From: Paracidovorax cattleyae
GTDB taxonomy: Bacteria > Pseudomonadota > Gammaproteobacteria > Burkholderiales > Burkholderiaceae_C
Direction: 5' to 3'
Assembly (NCBI RefSeq): GCF_900104515.1
Contig: NZ_FNJL01000001.1
Location: 248,001-312,000, forward strand
DNA: 64,000 bases
Part shown: piece after piece, positions 27,556-39,231 of the stretch
How positions within the stretch are numbered: position 1 is the first letter of the stretch
How the letters are laid out: every line of letters begins with the position of its first letter
Made by a program: the position numbers and the translations under genes
The notes under the pieces: generated by a model
Databases searched by the model: none
What the model was told of the DNA's origin: nothing
What the model saw: only the letters and a program-made list of their open reading frames with translations

Positions 27556-28878
27556 TCATCGGGCCGCCGCGATCACGGTGCGCTCGACGAGCCGGTCGTC
27601 GCCCAGCACGATCATCGCGAACAGCAGCTCGTCCAGGCTGGAAGCCTGGGCCGTCTTGCGCGCGAGCAGCGGGGTGGCCGCGGGATTCAGCACGACGAAG
27701 TCCGCCTCGCAACCCGGCTGCAGGTTGCCGATCACCCCCTCCAGCCCCAGCGCGCGCGCCGCGCCGGCCGTGTGCTGCCACCAGAGATGGCCGGGCGGCA
27801 GCGAGAGGCCGGGCTTGGTCTGCCCCTCCCGCCCCACGTAATAGGCCGCGAGCATCGTGTGGAACGGGCTGAAGCTGGTGCCGCCCCCCACGTCGCTCGC
27901 GAGGCCGTAGCGGAAGCCCACGCGATCGGCGCCCTCGTAGTCGAAGAAGCCGCTGCCGAGGAACAGGTTGCTGGTGGGGCTGACGGCCGCGGCGGTGCGG
28001 GTGCCGCGCATCAGCGCGCGGTCCTCGTCGTCGAAGTGGATGCAGTGGGCATACACGGCCCGATCGCGCATCAGCCCGAAGCCCTCGTACACGGCGAGGT
28101 AGCTGCGGGCCTGGGGAAAGAGTTCGAGCGCCCAGCGGATCTCGTCGCGGTTCTCGGCCACGTGCGACTGGATCCATACGTCGGGATACCGGGCCGCCAG
28201 CTCGCCGGCGCCGCGCAGCTGGGCCTCGCTGCAGCTGGGGGCGAAACGCGGCGTGATGGCATAGCCCAGGCGGCCTCGGCCGTGCCAGCGGCGGATGAGG
28301 TCTTCGGTGTCGGCGAGCGAGCGCGTGGTTTCGTCGCGCACGCCGTCGGGGGAGTTCCGGTCCTGCAGCACCTTGCCGGCGATGAGGCGCATGCCGCGGG
28401 TGGAGGCCTCTTCCATCAGCGCATCCACCGACGCGGGATGGGAGGTGGCGAAGGTGAGCGACGTGGTGACGCCGTTGCGCAGCAGCTCGTCGATGAAGAC
28501 GGTGGCCACGCCCCGGGCATAGGCGGCATCGGCGAAGCGCGACTCGTGCGGGAAGGTGTAGTTTTCCAGCCAGGGCAGAAGCCCTTCCGCGGGCGAGCCG
28601 ATGACGTCGGTCTGCGGGAAATGCACGTGCATGTCCACGAAACCGGGCGCGATGATGCGGCCGGGGCAATGCGTGACCGGCAGGCCCGGGTACCGGGGCG
28701 AGAGCGTATGCCAATCACCCGCGGCGACCACGCGCTGCACGCCGTCGGCGCCGGGACCGACGGCCAGGAATCCGTCTTCATCGTAGAGCGGCCTGCCTTC
28801 GGCGTCGAAGCGCAGGAGTGCGGCACGGTACACGTGGGTGGCGGCGTCAGGGGTCAGGGGCGGGGTCGGCGTGGGCAT
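27556..28878 (-). CDS. guaD: Guanine deaminase
   Basis: A 440-residue amidohydrolase that converts guanine to xanthine and ammonia. The zinc site is visible as DMHVHFPQTD (H84, H86), later HVAENRDEI, a histidine in YAHCIHFDDED, and the aspartate in LASDVGGGTSFS. The PQTDVIGSPAEGLLPWLENYTFP segment is diagnostic of guanine deaminases. Adjacent genes (a BMP binding protein and, further on, adenine deaminase, a nucleoside ABC transporter and xanthine dehydrogenase) support a purine-catabolic role. ATG 28878 (MPTPTPPLTPD) is the first start before the domain. Confidence 0.94.
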   Translation of the reverse strand: MPTPTPPLTPDAATHVYRAALLRFDAEGRPLYDEDGFLAVGPGADGVQRVVAAGDWHTLSPRYPGLPVTHCPGRIIAPGFVDMHVHFPQTDVIGSPAEGLLPWLENYTFPHESRFADAAYARGVATVFIDELLRNGVTTSLTFATSHPASVDALMEEASTRGMRLIAGKVLQDRNSPDGVRDETTRSLADTEDLIRRWHGRGRLGYAITPRFAPSCSEAQLRGAGELAARYPDVWIQSHVAENRDEIRWALELFPQARSYLAVYEGFGLMRDRAVYAHCIHFDDEDRALMRGTRTAAAVSPTSNLFLGSGFFDYEGADRVGFRYGLASDVGGGTSFSPFHTMLAAYYVGREGQTKPGLSLPPGHLWWQHTAGAARALGLEGVIGNLQPGCEADFVVLNPAATPLLARKTAQASSLDELLFAMIVLGDDRLVERTVIAAAR

Positions 28879-29012
28879 GCGGGAATGATGACATGGCGGC
28901 CCGTCGGGGCGCTTGGCCATGCGGGGTTTGGTGGATGAACGAACAGGAGTGGATGGGCGGGAGCCCGCCTGCAGAACGTGGATGCGACACCGGGGCTGGG
29001 AGCGCAGGCTGC

Positions 29013-30110
29013 CTAGCGCTGCACACCCTCCACGAGCCAGTCCATGCGCAGGATCTGCTCGTCCGCCAGCGTGCGGCCGGCAGCGATCACCTCGCGCCCG
29101 GTGTTGTCCCGCACGGGCACTGCGCCGGCCGAGAAGGGGTGCAGGCGCCCGCGGGCGATGTCGTCCTGGCGCGCGAGCACCTCCCTGCGCACGGCCGGCG
29201 GTACGCGGCTGCCGAAGCCTTCCACGCGCACCATGCCCTCGCGCACGCCGCCCCAGAGGTTGCCGCTCTTCCAGCGGCCCTCGCGGACGGCGCGCACGCG
29301 CTCGGTGTAGTAGGCGCCCCACTGGTGCGTGACGGCCAGGACCTGGGCGTCCGGGCCGATGCCCCGCATGTCCGAGTGGTAGCCGATGGCCAGGCGACCG
29401 CGCTCCTGGGCCGCGGCCATCACCGCGGTGGAGCCGGTATGGAACGCCACCACGTCCACGCCTTCGTTGAACAGGGCCATCGCCGCGTCGCGCTCCCTGG
29501 GCGGATCGAACCAGACGTTGAGCCAGACCACCTTCACCGTGGCCTTCGGATCGACGGAGCGCATGCCGAGCGTGAAGGCATTGATGCCCTGCACCACCTC
29601 GGGAATCGGGAAGCCTGCCACGAAGCCCGCGACGTGCGAGCGCGTCATGCGGCCCGCCGCCACGCCCGCGAGGTATCGGCCCTCGTAGTAGCGTGCGTTG
29701 GCCGTGGCCACGTTGGGGGCGGTCTTGTAGCCGGTGATGGATTCGAACTTCACATCGGGGAAGTCGCGCGCCACGCGCAGCGTGGGCTCCATGTAGCCGA
29801 AGCTGGGCGTGAAGATGATCTGGTGGCCGGTGGCGGCGAGGTCGCGGATCACGCGCTCGGCGTCCGCGCCCTCGGCCACGTTCTCGACATAGGTCGTGCG
29901 CACCTGCGGCCCCAGGGCCGCCTCGACGGCACGGCGCCCTTCGTCGTGCTGGCGCGTCCAGCCGGCTTCGGTGATGGGCGATACGTACACGAAGCCGGCC
30001 TTCACGGGAGCGCCCCCGGCGGGGGGAACGGCCGCGCCAGGCCGGGAAAAGGCGGAAGGGGCAAGGAAAAGACAGGCGGCCGCGAGCGCGGCAGCGAGGT
30101 TTTTGTACAT
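29013..30110 (-). CDS. BMP-family purine/nucleoside binding protein (second copy)
   Basis: A 365-residue periplasmic substrate-binding protein of the Bmp/PnrA-like family with an N-terminal signal (hydrophobic 4-21, cleavage probably after SAFS). Core segments are GFVYVSPITEAGWTRQHDEG, ITGYKTAPN, GFPIPEVVQGINAFTLG and FHTGSTAV. It is a paralogue of the lipoprotein at 47575-48741 but lacks a canonical lipobox, and no permease or ATPase is adjacent. Its position behind guaD suggests it delivers a purine base or nucleoside, perhaps to the transporter at 48.8-52.4 kb. GAGGA lies upstream of ATG 30110. Confidence 0.88.
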   Translation of the reverse strand: MYKNLAAALAAACLFLAPSAFSRPGAAVPPAGGAPVKAGFVYVSPITEAGWTRQHDEGRRAVEAALGPQVRTTYVENVAEGADAERVIRDLAATGHQIIFTPSFGYMEPTLRVARDFPDVKFESITGYKTAPNVATANARYYEGRYLAGVAAGRMTRSHVAGFVAGFPIPEVVQGINAFTLGMRSVDPKATVKVVWLNVWFDPPRERDAAMALFNEGVDVVAFHTGSTAVMAAAQERGRLAIGYHSDMRGIGPDAQVLAVTHQWGAYYTERVRAVREGRWKSGNLWGGVREGMVRVEGFGSRVPPAVRREVLARQDDIARGRLHPFSAGAVPVRDNTGREVIAAGRTLADEQILRMDWLVEGVQR

Positions 30111-30140
30111 GGTGGTCCTCTACATGGTCCCGGAACTGGA

Positions 30141-30172
30141 AAAAGAAAAAGGCTGCCGGGACAGCAGCCTTT
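30141..30172 (-). terminator. Rho-independent terminator after the 2-hydroxyacid dehydrogenase gene
   Basis: AAAGGCTGC (30148-30156) and GCAGCCTTT (30164-30172) form a nine-pair stem with a seven-base loop. On the minus strand it is followed by a T-rich run (plus-strand AAAAGAAAAA at 30141-30150). It separates the gene ending at 30249 from the BMP gene starting at 30110. Confidence 0.85.
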
Positions 30173-30248
30173 CGTCCGCATCTGCGGAAGACAGGGGCGG
30201 GATTTTATCCGCGGCCCGCCTGTCGCGGGCCCGGAGGGGCCTTTTGCA

Positions 30249-31226
30249 TCAGACCGGCGACACCACGCCGCGCCCGGCGAAATGCCCCTCCGCATTGGCG
30301 ATGAACCGGTCCACGCTGGACTGCACGGCCTCGGGCGACCAGCCGGCCACGTGCGGCGTGAGCACGACGTTGTCGAGCCCGATGAGGGCCTCGGGCGGAT
30401 GCGGCTCGCTCTCGTACACGTCCAGGCCCGCGCCGGCGATGCGGCGCTCGCGCAGCGCGTCGGCCAGCGCCCCGGTATCGACCACGCTGCCGCGCGCGAT
30501 GTTCACGAGATAGCCCAGCGGGCCGATGGCGTCGAGGACCTCGGCATTCACCGCGTGGCGCGTGGACGGGCCGCCGGGCGTGGCGCACACCAGGACGTCG
30601 CACCATTCGGCGAGGTCGCGCAGGCTGGAGAAGTACTGGTGCGGCACGCCGTCCCGCGGGTTGCGGTTGTGGTAGCCGATCTGCATGTCGAAGCCGGACG
30701 CGCGGCGCGCGATCTTCTGGCCGATGGTGCCCAGGCCGAAGATGCCCAGGCGCTTGCCGGACACGTTCGGCGGCAGTCCGATGGCATCGCGCCAGACGCC
30801 TTCGCGGCAGAGGCGGTCCAGCGGGCGCAGGCCGCGCACGATGGAGATGAGCAGGCCGAAGGCATGGTCGGCCACGCAGTCGTCGTTGGTGCCGGCGCCG
30901 TTGGCCACGGCGATGCCGCGCGCCCTGGCGGCGTCGAGCGCGATGTTCTCGTAGCCGGCGCCCAAAGCGCAGATGAGCTCGAGCGCGGGCATGGACTCGA
31001 TTTCCTGGGCCGTGAGGCCGATGGAGCCGATGGTCAGCACCGCGCGGAAGCGGCCGCCCTGCGTGGCGATGGCCTGGGTGCGGTCGTTGGGGGTGGGTGC
31101 GTAGTGCAGGTCGTAGGCAGCGGCGATCTGGGCCTGGTGCTGCGGCGACAGGGTGTTGAGGGCCAGGAGGGGAATGCGCGGGGTGGACACGGTGGAAGCT
31201 TCCAATCCAACAATCAAGGTCGGCAT
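30249..31226 (-). CDS. D-2-hydroxyacid dehydrogenase, glyoxylate/hydroxypyruvate reductase-like
   Basis: An NAD(P)-dependent dehydrogenase of about 325 residues. The nucleotide motif is GIFGLGTIGQ; the catalytic Arg is in VNIARGSVVD, the Glu in DVYESEPHPP and the His in LTPHVAGWS. It probably reduces a 2-keto acid such as glyoxylate or hydroxypyruvate; the exact substrate is open. ATG 31226 adds residues MPTLIVGLEAST before the usual family start; an in-frame GTG at 31190 (VSTPRIPLLAL) is an equally good candidate and would give about 313 residues. Confidence 0.9.
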   Translation of the reverse strand: MPTLIVGLEASTVSTPRIPLLALNTLSPQHQAQIAAAYDLHYAPTPNDRTQAIATQGGRFRAVLTIGSIGLTAQEIESMPALELICALGAGYENIALDAARARGIAVANGAGTNDDCVADHAFGLLISIVRGLRPLDRLCREGVWRDAIGLPPNVSGKRLGIFGLGTIGQKIARRASGFDMQIGYHNRNPRDGVPHQYFSSLRDLAEWCDVLVCATPGGPSTRHAVNAEVLDAIGPLGYLVNIARGSVVDTGALADALRERRIAGAGLDVYESEPHPPEALIGLDNVVLTPHVAGWSPEAVQSSVDRFIANAEGHFAGRGVVSPV

Positions 31227-31329
31227 GCGCCCGCGGATCGGGCGCGGGCATGCCGCGGCGGCTGCAAGGGCCGCGGCGGCACACCGGCCGGGGTGCCGAG
31301 ATTGTGCGCCAGCCTGCGGCCCCGGGGAA

Positions 31330-33777
31330 CTACGGCCGCACGGTCCGGGTGCGCAAATTCGCATCCGAGGCGATCTCGGCCTCCGTGAAGGGCACGCGCA
31401 CCCACTGCTTCGCGGCGTAGGCCTGGGTGTAGTCACCCTGGTGCGGCGAGCCCGGATCGTCCGAGAGGGAATGGGTGAGCAGCGTATGGGCCTGCACCCC
31501 GCCCGCGGGGAAGGCGACCACCTGCAGGTAGCTGTTGCCGTGCGGCTGGCCGTCCATGGAATACCCACCCTGGTCGATGGGATTTTCCGAGCAGGTGATG
31601 GTGAAGTAGCCGATGCCGGCGCAGCCGCCGTACAGCGGCATCTTCCTGCCGCCGCGCACCGAGAACAGCACCTCGCCGCGCGGCGCATCGACCGCGAAGC
31701 CGCTCTGCTTCACCTTGGCCACGGCGGCACCGAAGGCTTGCTGCAGCGCGCCGGCAGCCGCGGGATTCAGGTCGCGTGGCGTGTTCAGCGGATCGGCGGG
31801 GTCGAACGGCGTGGTGTAGAGCTGGGCCGCCGGTACCTGCACGCGGCTCCAGAACTCATCCCACACGTGCGAGCCGCGCGCATCGCTGTTGCCGGTGTTG
31901 TCCCAGGCGCGCAGGGCGGCGCAGGCAGAGGCCACGTCCACGGAGGAGCCGCCGACCGTGACCTGCGGCGAGGTGCAGACCAGGGCGATCGCCTGGTCCT
32001 TGAAGCGCTCGGCGCTGAAGACGCGGCTGTTGAGCACCATCTGCCGGACGATGGCGCTGCTGGCCTGGCGGCCGCCGTAGCCATCGGTGCCGGCCAGGCG
32101 CTGCAGCGCCATGGTGTGGCCCAGGCGCGTGCGCAGGCTCTGCGGCGTGCCCGTGGCGCCGAAGATGGGCGCGTAGCCGGTGAGTGGCGCATTGGCGTTG
32201 GCGAGCCAGTAGCTGTCGTTCATGTTGCCCACGTAGTCGTCGCGCAGCAGGCTGGGCATGCGCGACGGGTCGATGGCCCCCTTCTGCACGGAGTCCGGGT
32301 CGGACTGCCAGTCGCAGGCGCTGCGGGAGCCGTCGAAGAACGGCACACCCGGCAGCGAGGCGGCGATCGCCTTGCCGTAGGCCGTGGTACAGGAGGCGAT
32401 CTGGCTGGAGGAGACGTTGGGCACCGCACCCATGTCCGCGTACCAGGCCCGGGCGCTGCCGCGCCCCACGGCCACGGTGTTCACCCAGGGAATGGCGGAT
32501 TCCTCGCGCTGGATGGCCATGAACTCGTCGAGCGACCGGGCCTGGTTCCAGCGCATCCAGTTGCGGAAGGTGCGGTAGTTCTCGCCGTTGATGTCGCGGA
32601 TGACGAAGGCGGTGGACTGGCTCCAGGCCAGGACTGGGTTGAGCCTGGACAGGTTCACCAGCGGCCCCATGTCGGTCTTGTAGAGCGTGCGCGTCACGTC
32701 CACCGTGCCCGATGCCGTGCGGTTCTGCACCGTGATGGTGGTGGCCGCCATCTTCACGGGGGCGCCGTCGCGCAGGTAGGTGGTGGGATCGCCCGCGGCC
32801 AGCGTGAGCTGGAAGAAGCCGAAGCGGCGCGCGGAGGAGACCGTGTGGCTCCAGGCCACGTTGTCGTTGAAGCCGATCAGCACCACCGGGATGCCGAGGA
32901 ACGACACCCCGCTCACGTTCAGCTCGTTGCCGATGGTGAGTTGCGCCTGGTAGAAGCGATCGGGCCCCTTCCAGTACCAGTGTGGATTGCCGAAGAGCAG
33001 CGGACTGCCCTCGCCCGTTCCGGCCGTGCCGAAGCCGTACATGTTGCTGCCGATGCCGGCCGTGCCGCCGACCTGCAGGTCCGGGGTTCGGGTGCGGGAG
33101 GCATCGAGGGCCGCGACGGCGGTCGTGCCACCCTTGCTCTGCGGCGCGGCCGCGGCGGTGTCCGAGCGTGCGGCAGCGGGCGCGGTGGCGTTGGCGATGG
33201 CCGCCGCGAAGTTGCTGTAGCCCCCCGCGAGGTTGGCGGCGAACATGCGCCGCCATATGTCCTGCACGGTGACGGGCTGCACCCAGGCTTCGTTGCGGCA
33301 GGCCGCGTGGGCACCGCTGTCGGCCTGGAGGTCGCCCAGGTAGCGGTTGTAGCCGGCGGCGAAGCCCTCGACCATCTGGCGCAGCTTCTCCGGCTGGGCC
33401 GCCATCATTTTCTCCACCACGTCGGCAGAGATGACGTGGCGGTGGAAGAAGTCCGAATCGATGTTGAGCGGCCGGCCCAGCGTGCTGTTGTAGATGACCT
33501 GCGCGGACCCGCCGAAGTAGCGGGAGCGCTCGCCACGGTAGGTGACGAAGGCATCGGCGAGGGTGCAGAGATTGTCCTGCGCCTGCGCGTAGCCGTAGCC
33601 GAAGCCAGCCCCGCCCCAGGTGGATGCCTTGATGTGCGGCACGCCCATGGCGGTGCGGCGGATCTCCGCGCTGTAGGGGGCCAGGTCGCCGCGGCCGTGA
33701 CCGCCGCCACAGGCGGCCAGGCTGGCGACGAAACAAAGGGAAAGCGGCCTCAGGCCGCCGCGGAACGTAGTGCGCAT
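31330..33777 (-). CDS. Penicillin/acyl-homoserine-lactone acylase family lipoprotein
   Basis: An 815-residue Ntn-hydrolase of the penicillin acylase family. A signal peptide ends in the lipobox SLAAC (C23), so it should be a lipoprotein. The alpha part is followed by the autoprocessing site GIGSNMYGFG, whose serine S244 would become the N-terminal nucleophile of the beta chain; the spacer before it (APAAARSDTAAAAPQSKGG) is low complexity. Relatives hydrolyse the amide of penicillin G, N-acyl-homoserine lactones or aculeacin; this branch also includes PvdQ and QuiP. The substrate is unknown. An AraC regulator is encoded upstream in the same direction, separated by 117 bp. Confidence 0.88.
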   Translation of the reverse strand: MRTTFRGGLRPLSLCFVASLAACGGGHGRGDLAPYSAEIRRTAMGVPHIKASTWGGAGFGYGYAQAQDNLCTLADAFVTYRGERSRYFGGSAQVIYNSTLGRPLNIDSDFFHRHVISADVVEKMMAAQPEKLRQMVEGFAAGYNRYLGDLQADSGAHAACRNEAWVQPVTVQDIWRRMFAANLAGGYSNFAAAIANATAPAAARSDTAAAAPQSKGGTTAVAALDASRTRTPDLQVGGTAGIGSNMYGFGTAGTGEGSPLLFGNPHWYWKGPDRFYQAQLTIGNELNVSGVSFLGIPVVLIGFNDNVAWSHTVSSARRFGFFQLTLAAGDPTTYLRDGAPVKMAATTITVQNRTASGTVDVTRTLYKTDMGPLVNLSRLNPVLAWSQSTAFVIRDINGENYRTFRNWMRWNQARSLDEFMAIQREESAIPWVNTVAVGRGSARAWYADMGAVPNVSSSQIASCTTAYGKAIAASLPGVPFFDGSRSACDWQSDPDSVQKGAIDPSRMPSLLRDDYVGNMNDSYWLANANAPLTGYAPIFGATGTPQSLRTRLGHTMALQRLAGTDGYGGRQASSAIVRQMVLNSRVFSAERFKDQAIALVCTSPQVTVGGSSVDVASACAALRAWDNTGNSDARGSHVWDEFWSRVQVPAAQLYTTPFDPADPLNTPRDLNPAAAGALQQAFGAAVAKVKQSGFAVDAPRGEVLFSVRGGRKMPLYGGCAGIGYFTITCSENPIDQGGYSMDGQPHGNSYLQVVAFPAGGVQAHTLLTHSLSDDPGSPHQGDYTQAYAAKQWVRVPFTEAEIASDANLRTRTVRP

Positions 33778-33894
33778 GGTGGTGTGTCTCCTCTGGGCCC
33801 CCTTGGCAGCTGCATGGCCGGGGCCGCCAGAGCATAGGAAAAATTGCTGCCGGGCGCTTGTACGCAGCGGCTACGTCGCCAGAGGGGGAATGCG

Positions 33895-34725
33895 TCAGCT
33901 GGCCTGCGCTCCGCGCCAGGCCGTGTGCGCGCAGTCGTCCACGAACACGTCCACGCGGCCCGCGTCCGCCAGGAAGGACGGCGTCAGGCCGAAGCAGCGC
34001 TGGAAGGTGCGGCTCATGTGCGCGCCGTCGGTGAAGCCCCCCGCGAGCGCGATGCCGGTGAGCGACATGCCGGAGGCCATCATCTGCACGGTGCGGCGGA
34101 TCTTGGACCACAGCAGGTAGCGCTTGATCGACAGGCCGGTCTGTTCATGGAAGAGGTGCGTGAGCCGGCCGGGCGACAGGCAGGCCACGGCCGCCAGGTC
34201 GCACAGCGGAACCGCCATGCCATGGCTTCCGGCATCGCGCATCCGCTGCAGCACGCGCTCCACGCGCGGATCCAGGCACGCACGGTCGCCGCGGGGGCGC
34301 TTCACGGCGCCGCAGGCTGCGTCCAGCATGCTGCCGCTGAGGCGGCGCAATGCCGGGCTGTCCAGCTCGCCGTGCAGCGCGCCTTCGAAGCCCTCGCGCA
34401 ACCCACTGAAGTCGGCCGCATCCAGCGGCAGGATGCCCTGGCCGTCCAGGCGCGCGGCCAGCCTGCGGAACGTTCCGGACGCCGGATCGACGTTCAGCGA
34501 GAGCAGGCCGCAGCCGTCGGCGTCGAGCTGGCGGGGCACGTTCGGCGCCACCAGGGCCGCGGTGCAGCGCAGCACCGTGCCATCGAGCGCGACGAGGACG
34601 AACGGGCGGCCGGAGGCGGATGCCAGCAGGGTGGCGGAAGCCCGGGCGGTGAGGCCGGACTGGATCGCCTCCGTGAGGTAGAAGAAACGGTCATCCCAGA
34701 GATGCAGCTGGTTGGTGGTGGACAT
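33895..34725 (-). CDS. AraC-family transcriptional regulator
   Basis: A 276-residue regulator with an N-terminal sensing region and a C-terminal double helix-turn-helix (VPLCDLAAVACLSPGRLTHLF and MSLTGIALAGGFTDGAHMSRTF). It lies directly upstream of the acylase gene, reading the same way, so it may control that gene; its ligand is unknown. No binding site could be identified. The alternative is control of the adenine deaminase gene, which lies upstream of it on the same strand. Confidence 0.88.
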   Translation of the reverse strand: MSTTNQLHLWDDRFFYLTEAIQSGLTARASATLLASASGRPFVLVALDGTVLRCTAALVAPNVPRQLDADGCGLLSLNVDPASGTFRRLAARLDGQGILPLDAADFSGLREGFEGALHGELDSPALRRLSGSMLDAACGAVKRPRGDRACLDPRVERVLQRMRDAGSHGMAVPLCDLAAVACLSPGRLTHLFHEQTGLSIKRYLLWSKIRRTVQMMASGMSLTGIALAGGFTDGAHMSRTFQRCFGLTPSFLADAGRVDVFVDDCAHTAWRGAQAS

Positions 34726-34831
34726 GCGGTATGCGGCGCGTGCCCGGACCAGCGCCGGTTTGCGCGCCCGTGATTCTCACGCAACAGACTATCGGCCGTC
34801 GATCCGCAATGACCCGCGGGGCCATGCCGTC

Positions 34832-37175
<2,344 letters not shown>

Positions 37176-37360
37176 GCAGTGGGCAGGCGAACAGGCAGGC
37201 AGCGGGCGCGTAGTGCGCCAGGCAGGCCCGCGGGGCCGGGCCGCCCGGTGGCCACGCACCTCCCGGGCATGGAGCATCGGAGCCGGCACGGGTTCCATTG
37301 TGCAGCCGGATGCGGAACTGTCCAGCCCTCACGCGTGCGCCCGGCGCGGCCGGGAGCGCC

Positions 37361-38338
37361 TCAGCAGGCGCCGAAGGTGATGCCGCAGCCGCGCAGATAG
37401 CGCCGGTAGGCGGAAGAAGCCTTGTCCGCGGCGGTGTGCAGTTCCGCCCGCAGGTCCAGCGGCAGTCGCCTGGGCTCCTGGGATTCGAGCACAGGCTGGT
37501 CCTGCATGAAGATGGTGTGCTGGAAGTCGCGCAGCCTGGCGTCGGGTGAATCGAAATCGGCCACCGCCAGGCGGAACCACACGCGGCTCGACTCCGGCGT
37601 GATCGGGCAGATGTAGAGCGCGATGGACTCGCGCCAGCCCTCCACCGCGGTGGTGCCGGATTCCGGCAGCTTGGTCAGCACGGCCGCGTACGGGCCGGTG
37701 ACTTCGTAGGTGTATTCGACCTGCGCCGCCGTGGTGGAATGCAGGTTCGACTGCGGCTGCCAGGCCTTGCAGCCGGTGGCCAGCAGGCCGGTCGGCGTGG
37801 GCTCCACGCGGTAGTCGTCGATGGCCGCGGCATCGCGCGCGCCGAGCCAGCCTTCGTGCACGAAGCCGAAATGCGACATGTCGAGGAAATTCTCGACGAT
37901 GCGGGGCGCGCTTGCGGCCACGTCGTAAGGCCCGCAGTTGAGCTTGCGCAGTCGCGCGTCGTCTTCCGCGGCGAATGCCGGCAGGGCGGCGTCGCCCGGC
38001 GCCAGGCGCACCCACACCAGGCCGTGCGCTTCCCGCACGCCGAAGCATTCCACGCGGTGCCCGGCCGGCGGCTGGAACTGCGGCAGCGCAGGCACCTGGA
38101 CGCAGCGGCCGCCACCCTCGAACTGCCAGCCATGGTAGGGGCATTCGAGCCGGCCTTCGTGCACGCGGCCGAGCGAGAGGCGCGCGCCGCGATGGGGGCA
38201 GCGGTCGGGGAAGGCATGCGGCACGCCTGCAGCGTCGCGCCAGAGGACGAGGGGCTGGTCCAGCAGGCGCGCGGCCAGGGGGGCGGCGCCGACCTCTTGC
38301 GCCAGGGCGACGGGATGCCAGTGTTGTTGTTCGATCAT
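37361..38338 (-). CDS. Rieske non-haem iron oxygenase (VanA-like)
   Basis: A 325-residue ring-hydroxylating oxygenase alpha subunit. The Rieske cluster ligands are C47 and H49 (RCPHRGARLSLG) and C66 and H69 (CPYHGWQF). The mononuclear iron site is visible in ENFLDMSHFGFVHEGWLG. It resembles the vanillate O-demethylase oxygenase (VanA) group, whose members oxidise or demethylate aromatic acids with a separate reductase; no reductase gene is adjacent. It follows the IclR regulator by 14 bp and should be its target. Substrate unknown. Confidence 0.87.
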   Translation of the reverse strand: MIEQQHWHPVALAQEVGAAPLAARLLDQPLVLWRDAAGVPHAFPDRCPHRGARLSLGRVHEGRLECPYHGWQFEGGGRCVQVPALPQFQPPAGHRVECFGVREAHGLVWVRLAPGDAALPAFAAEDDARLRKLNCGPYDVAASAPRIVENFLDMSHFGFVHEGWLGARDAAAIDDYRVEPTPTGLLATGCKAWQPQSNLHSTTAAQVEYTYEVTGPYAAVLTKLPESGTTAVEGWRESIALYICPITPESSRVWFRLAVADFDSPDARLRDFQHTIFMQDQPVLESQEPRRLPLDLRAELHTAADKASSAYRRYLRGCGITFGAC

Positions 38339-38352
38339 CGTGGGAAGGATTG

Positions 38353-39147
38353 TCAGGCCAGCGCGCGCACGGAATTGCTCAGCGAGCGCGCGCAGGCGAT
38401 CAGGGCCGGCGCGAGGCGTTTTTCCGCCTCCTCGGGGGTCCAGCGGCTGGTGGGCGCCACGACATGCACCGCCGCCACGGGGCGGCCGCGCCCGCCGACG
38501 ACCGGCGCGGCCAGGGTCATGTCGCCCAGGAACAGCTCTTCGCGGTTGACCGCATAGCCGCGCTGCCGGGCCAACTGCAGTTGCTCCAGGATGGCGGACT
38601 CGTCGGTCAGCGTGTGGCGGGTGTGGGCCACGCGCTCTCCCTGGCGGATGAGCGCCAGCGCATCGGCCTCGGGCAGCGCGCTCAGGAAGGCCCGCCCGGA
38701 AGCGGTGCAGTACATCGGGATGCGGCTGCCGATGGGCATGTGCACGGGCACGAACTGGGCGCTGACGAAGCGCGCCACATAGACCATCTCGGCGCCGTCG
38801 GCCTCGGTGAGGCAGGTGGTTTCCGTGGTGACGTTGGTGAGTTCGGACAGGAACGGATTGGCCAGGTCGATGAGCGGATTGCCGGCCAGGTAGTTGAACC
38901 CGATGCGCAGCACGCGCGGCGTGAGTTCGTAGCGCCGCGTCTGCGGATGCTTGCGCACATACCCCAGTTGCTCGAGGGTGTAGACCATGCGCTGCGCCGA
39001 GCTGCGGTTGATGCCCGCGGCCTCGGCGACCTCGGCGAAGGTCATGCCCCGGCGCTGGGCGCCGAAGGCGCACAGCACGTCCAGCCCTTTCTCGACGGAC
39101 TGGTTGAACAGACGGCTGACGTCATCTTCTGAAGGGGTGGAGGCCAT
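38353..39147 (-). CDS. IclR-family transcriptional regulator
   Basis: A 264-residue regulator: N-terminal winged helix-turn-helix (TFAEVAEAAGINRSSAQRMV and LEQLGYVRKH) and a C-terminal effector domain (YCTASGRAFLSALPEADALA, AAVHVVAPTS). It is the first gene of an operon with the Rieske oxygenase and is divergent from an amino-acid ABC transporter operon. The 206 bp between them contain several dyads on which it probably acts. The effector is unknown, likely an aromatic acid or the transported compound. Confidence 0.9.
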   Translation of the reverse strand: MASTPSEDDVSRLFNQSVEKGLDVLCAFGAQRRGMTFAEVAEAAGINRSSAQRMVYTLEQLGYVRKHPQTRRYELTPRVLRIGFNYLAGNPLIDLANPFLSELTNVTTETTCLTEADGAEMVYVARFVSAQFVPVHMPIGSRIPMYCTASGRAFLSALPEADALALIRQGERVAHTRHTLTDESAILEQLQLARQRGYAVNREELFLGDMTLAAPVVGGRGRPVAAVHVVAPTSRWTPEEAEKRLAPALIACARSLSNSVRALA

Positions 39148-39175
39148 GAAGGCAGTATAGCCCCGCCACTCCAAG

Positions 39176-39231
39176 AAATCGCATATCGATTTTCTTTTAG
39201 CGATTAGTAGTTTTCACTAATTTCAAATCGC
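39176..39231. promoter_or_regulatory. AT-rich operator region with nested dyads
   Basis: Two inverted repeats stand out in an AT-rich island. The first is AAATCG-N5-CGATTT at 39176-39192. The second is GCGATT (39200-39205) with AATCGC (39226-39231), enclosing TTAGT (39204-39208) and ACTAA (39216-39220). The half-site AATCG recurs in both. Position between divergent iclR and the ABC operon suggests the IclR binding sites and overlapping promoters. Confidence 0.55.

Noticed and set aside
31153-33837. Plus-strand open frame opposite the acylase gene
   Set aside because: Antisense to the acylase, with Gly/Arg/His repeats typical of a shadow frame.
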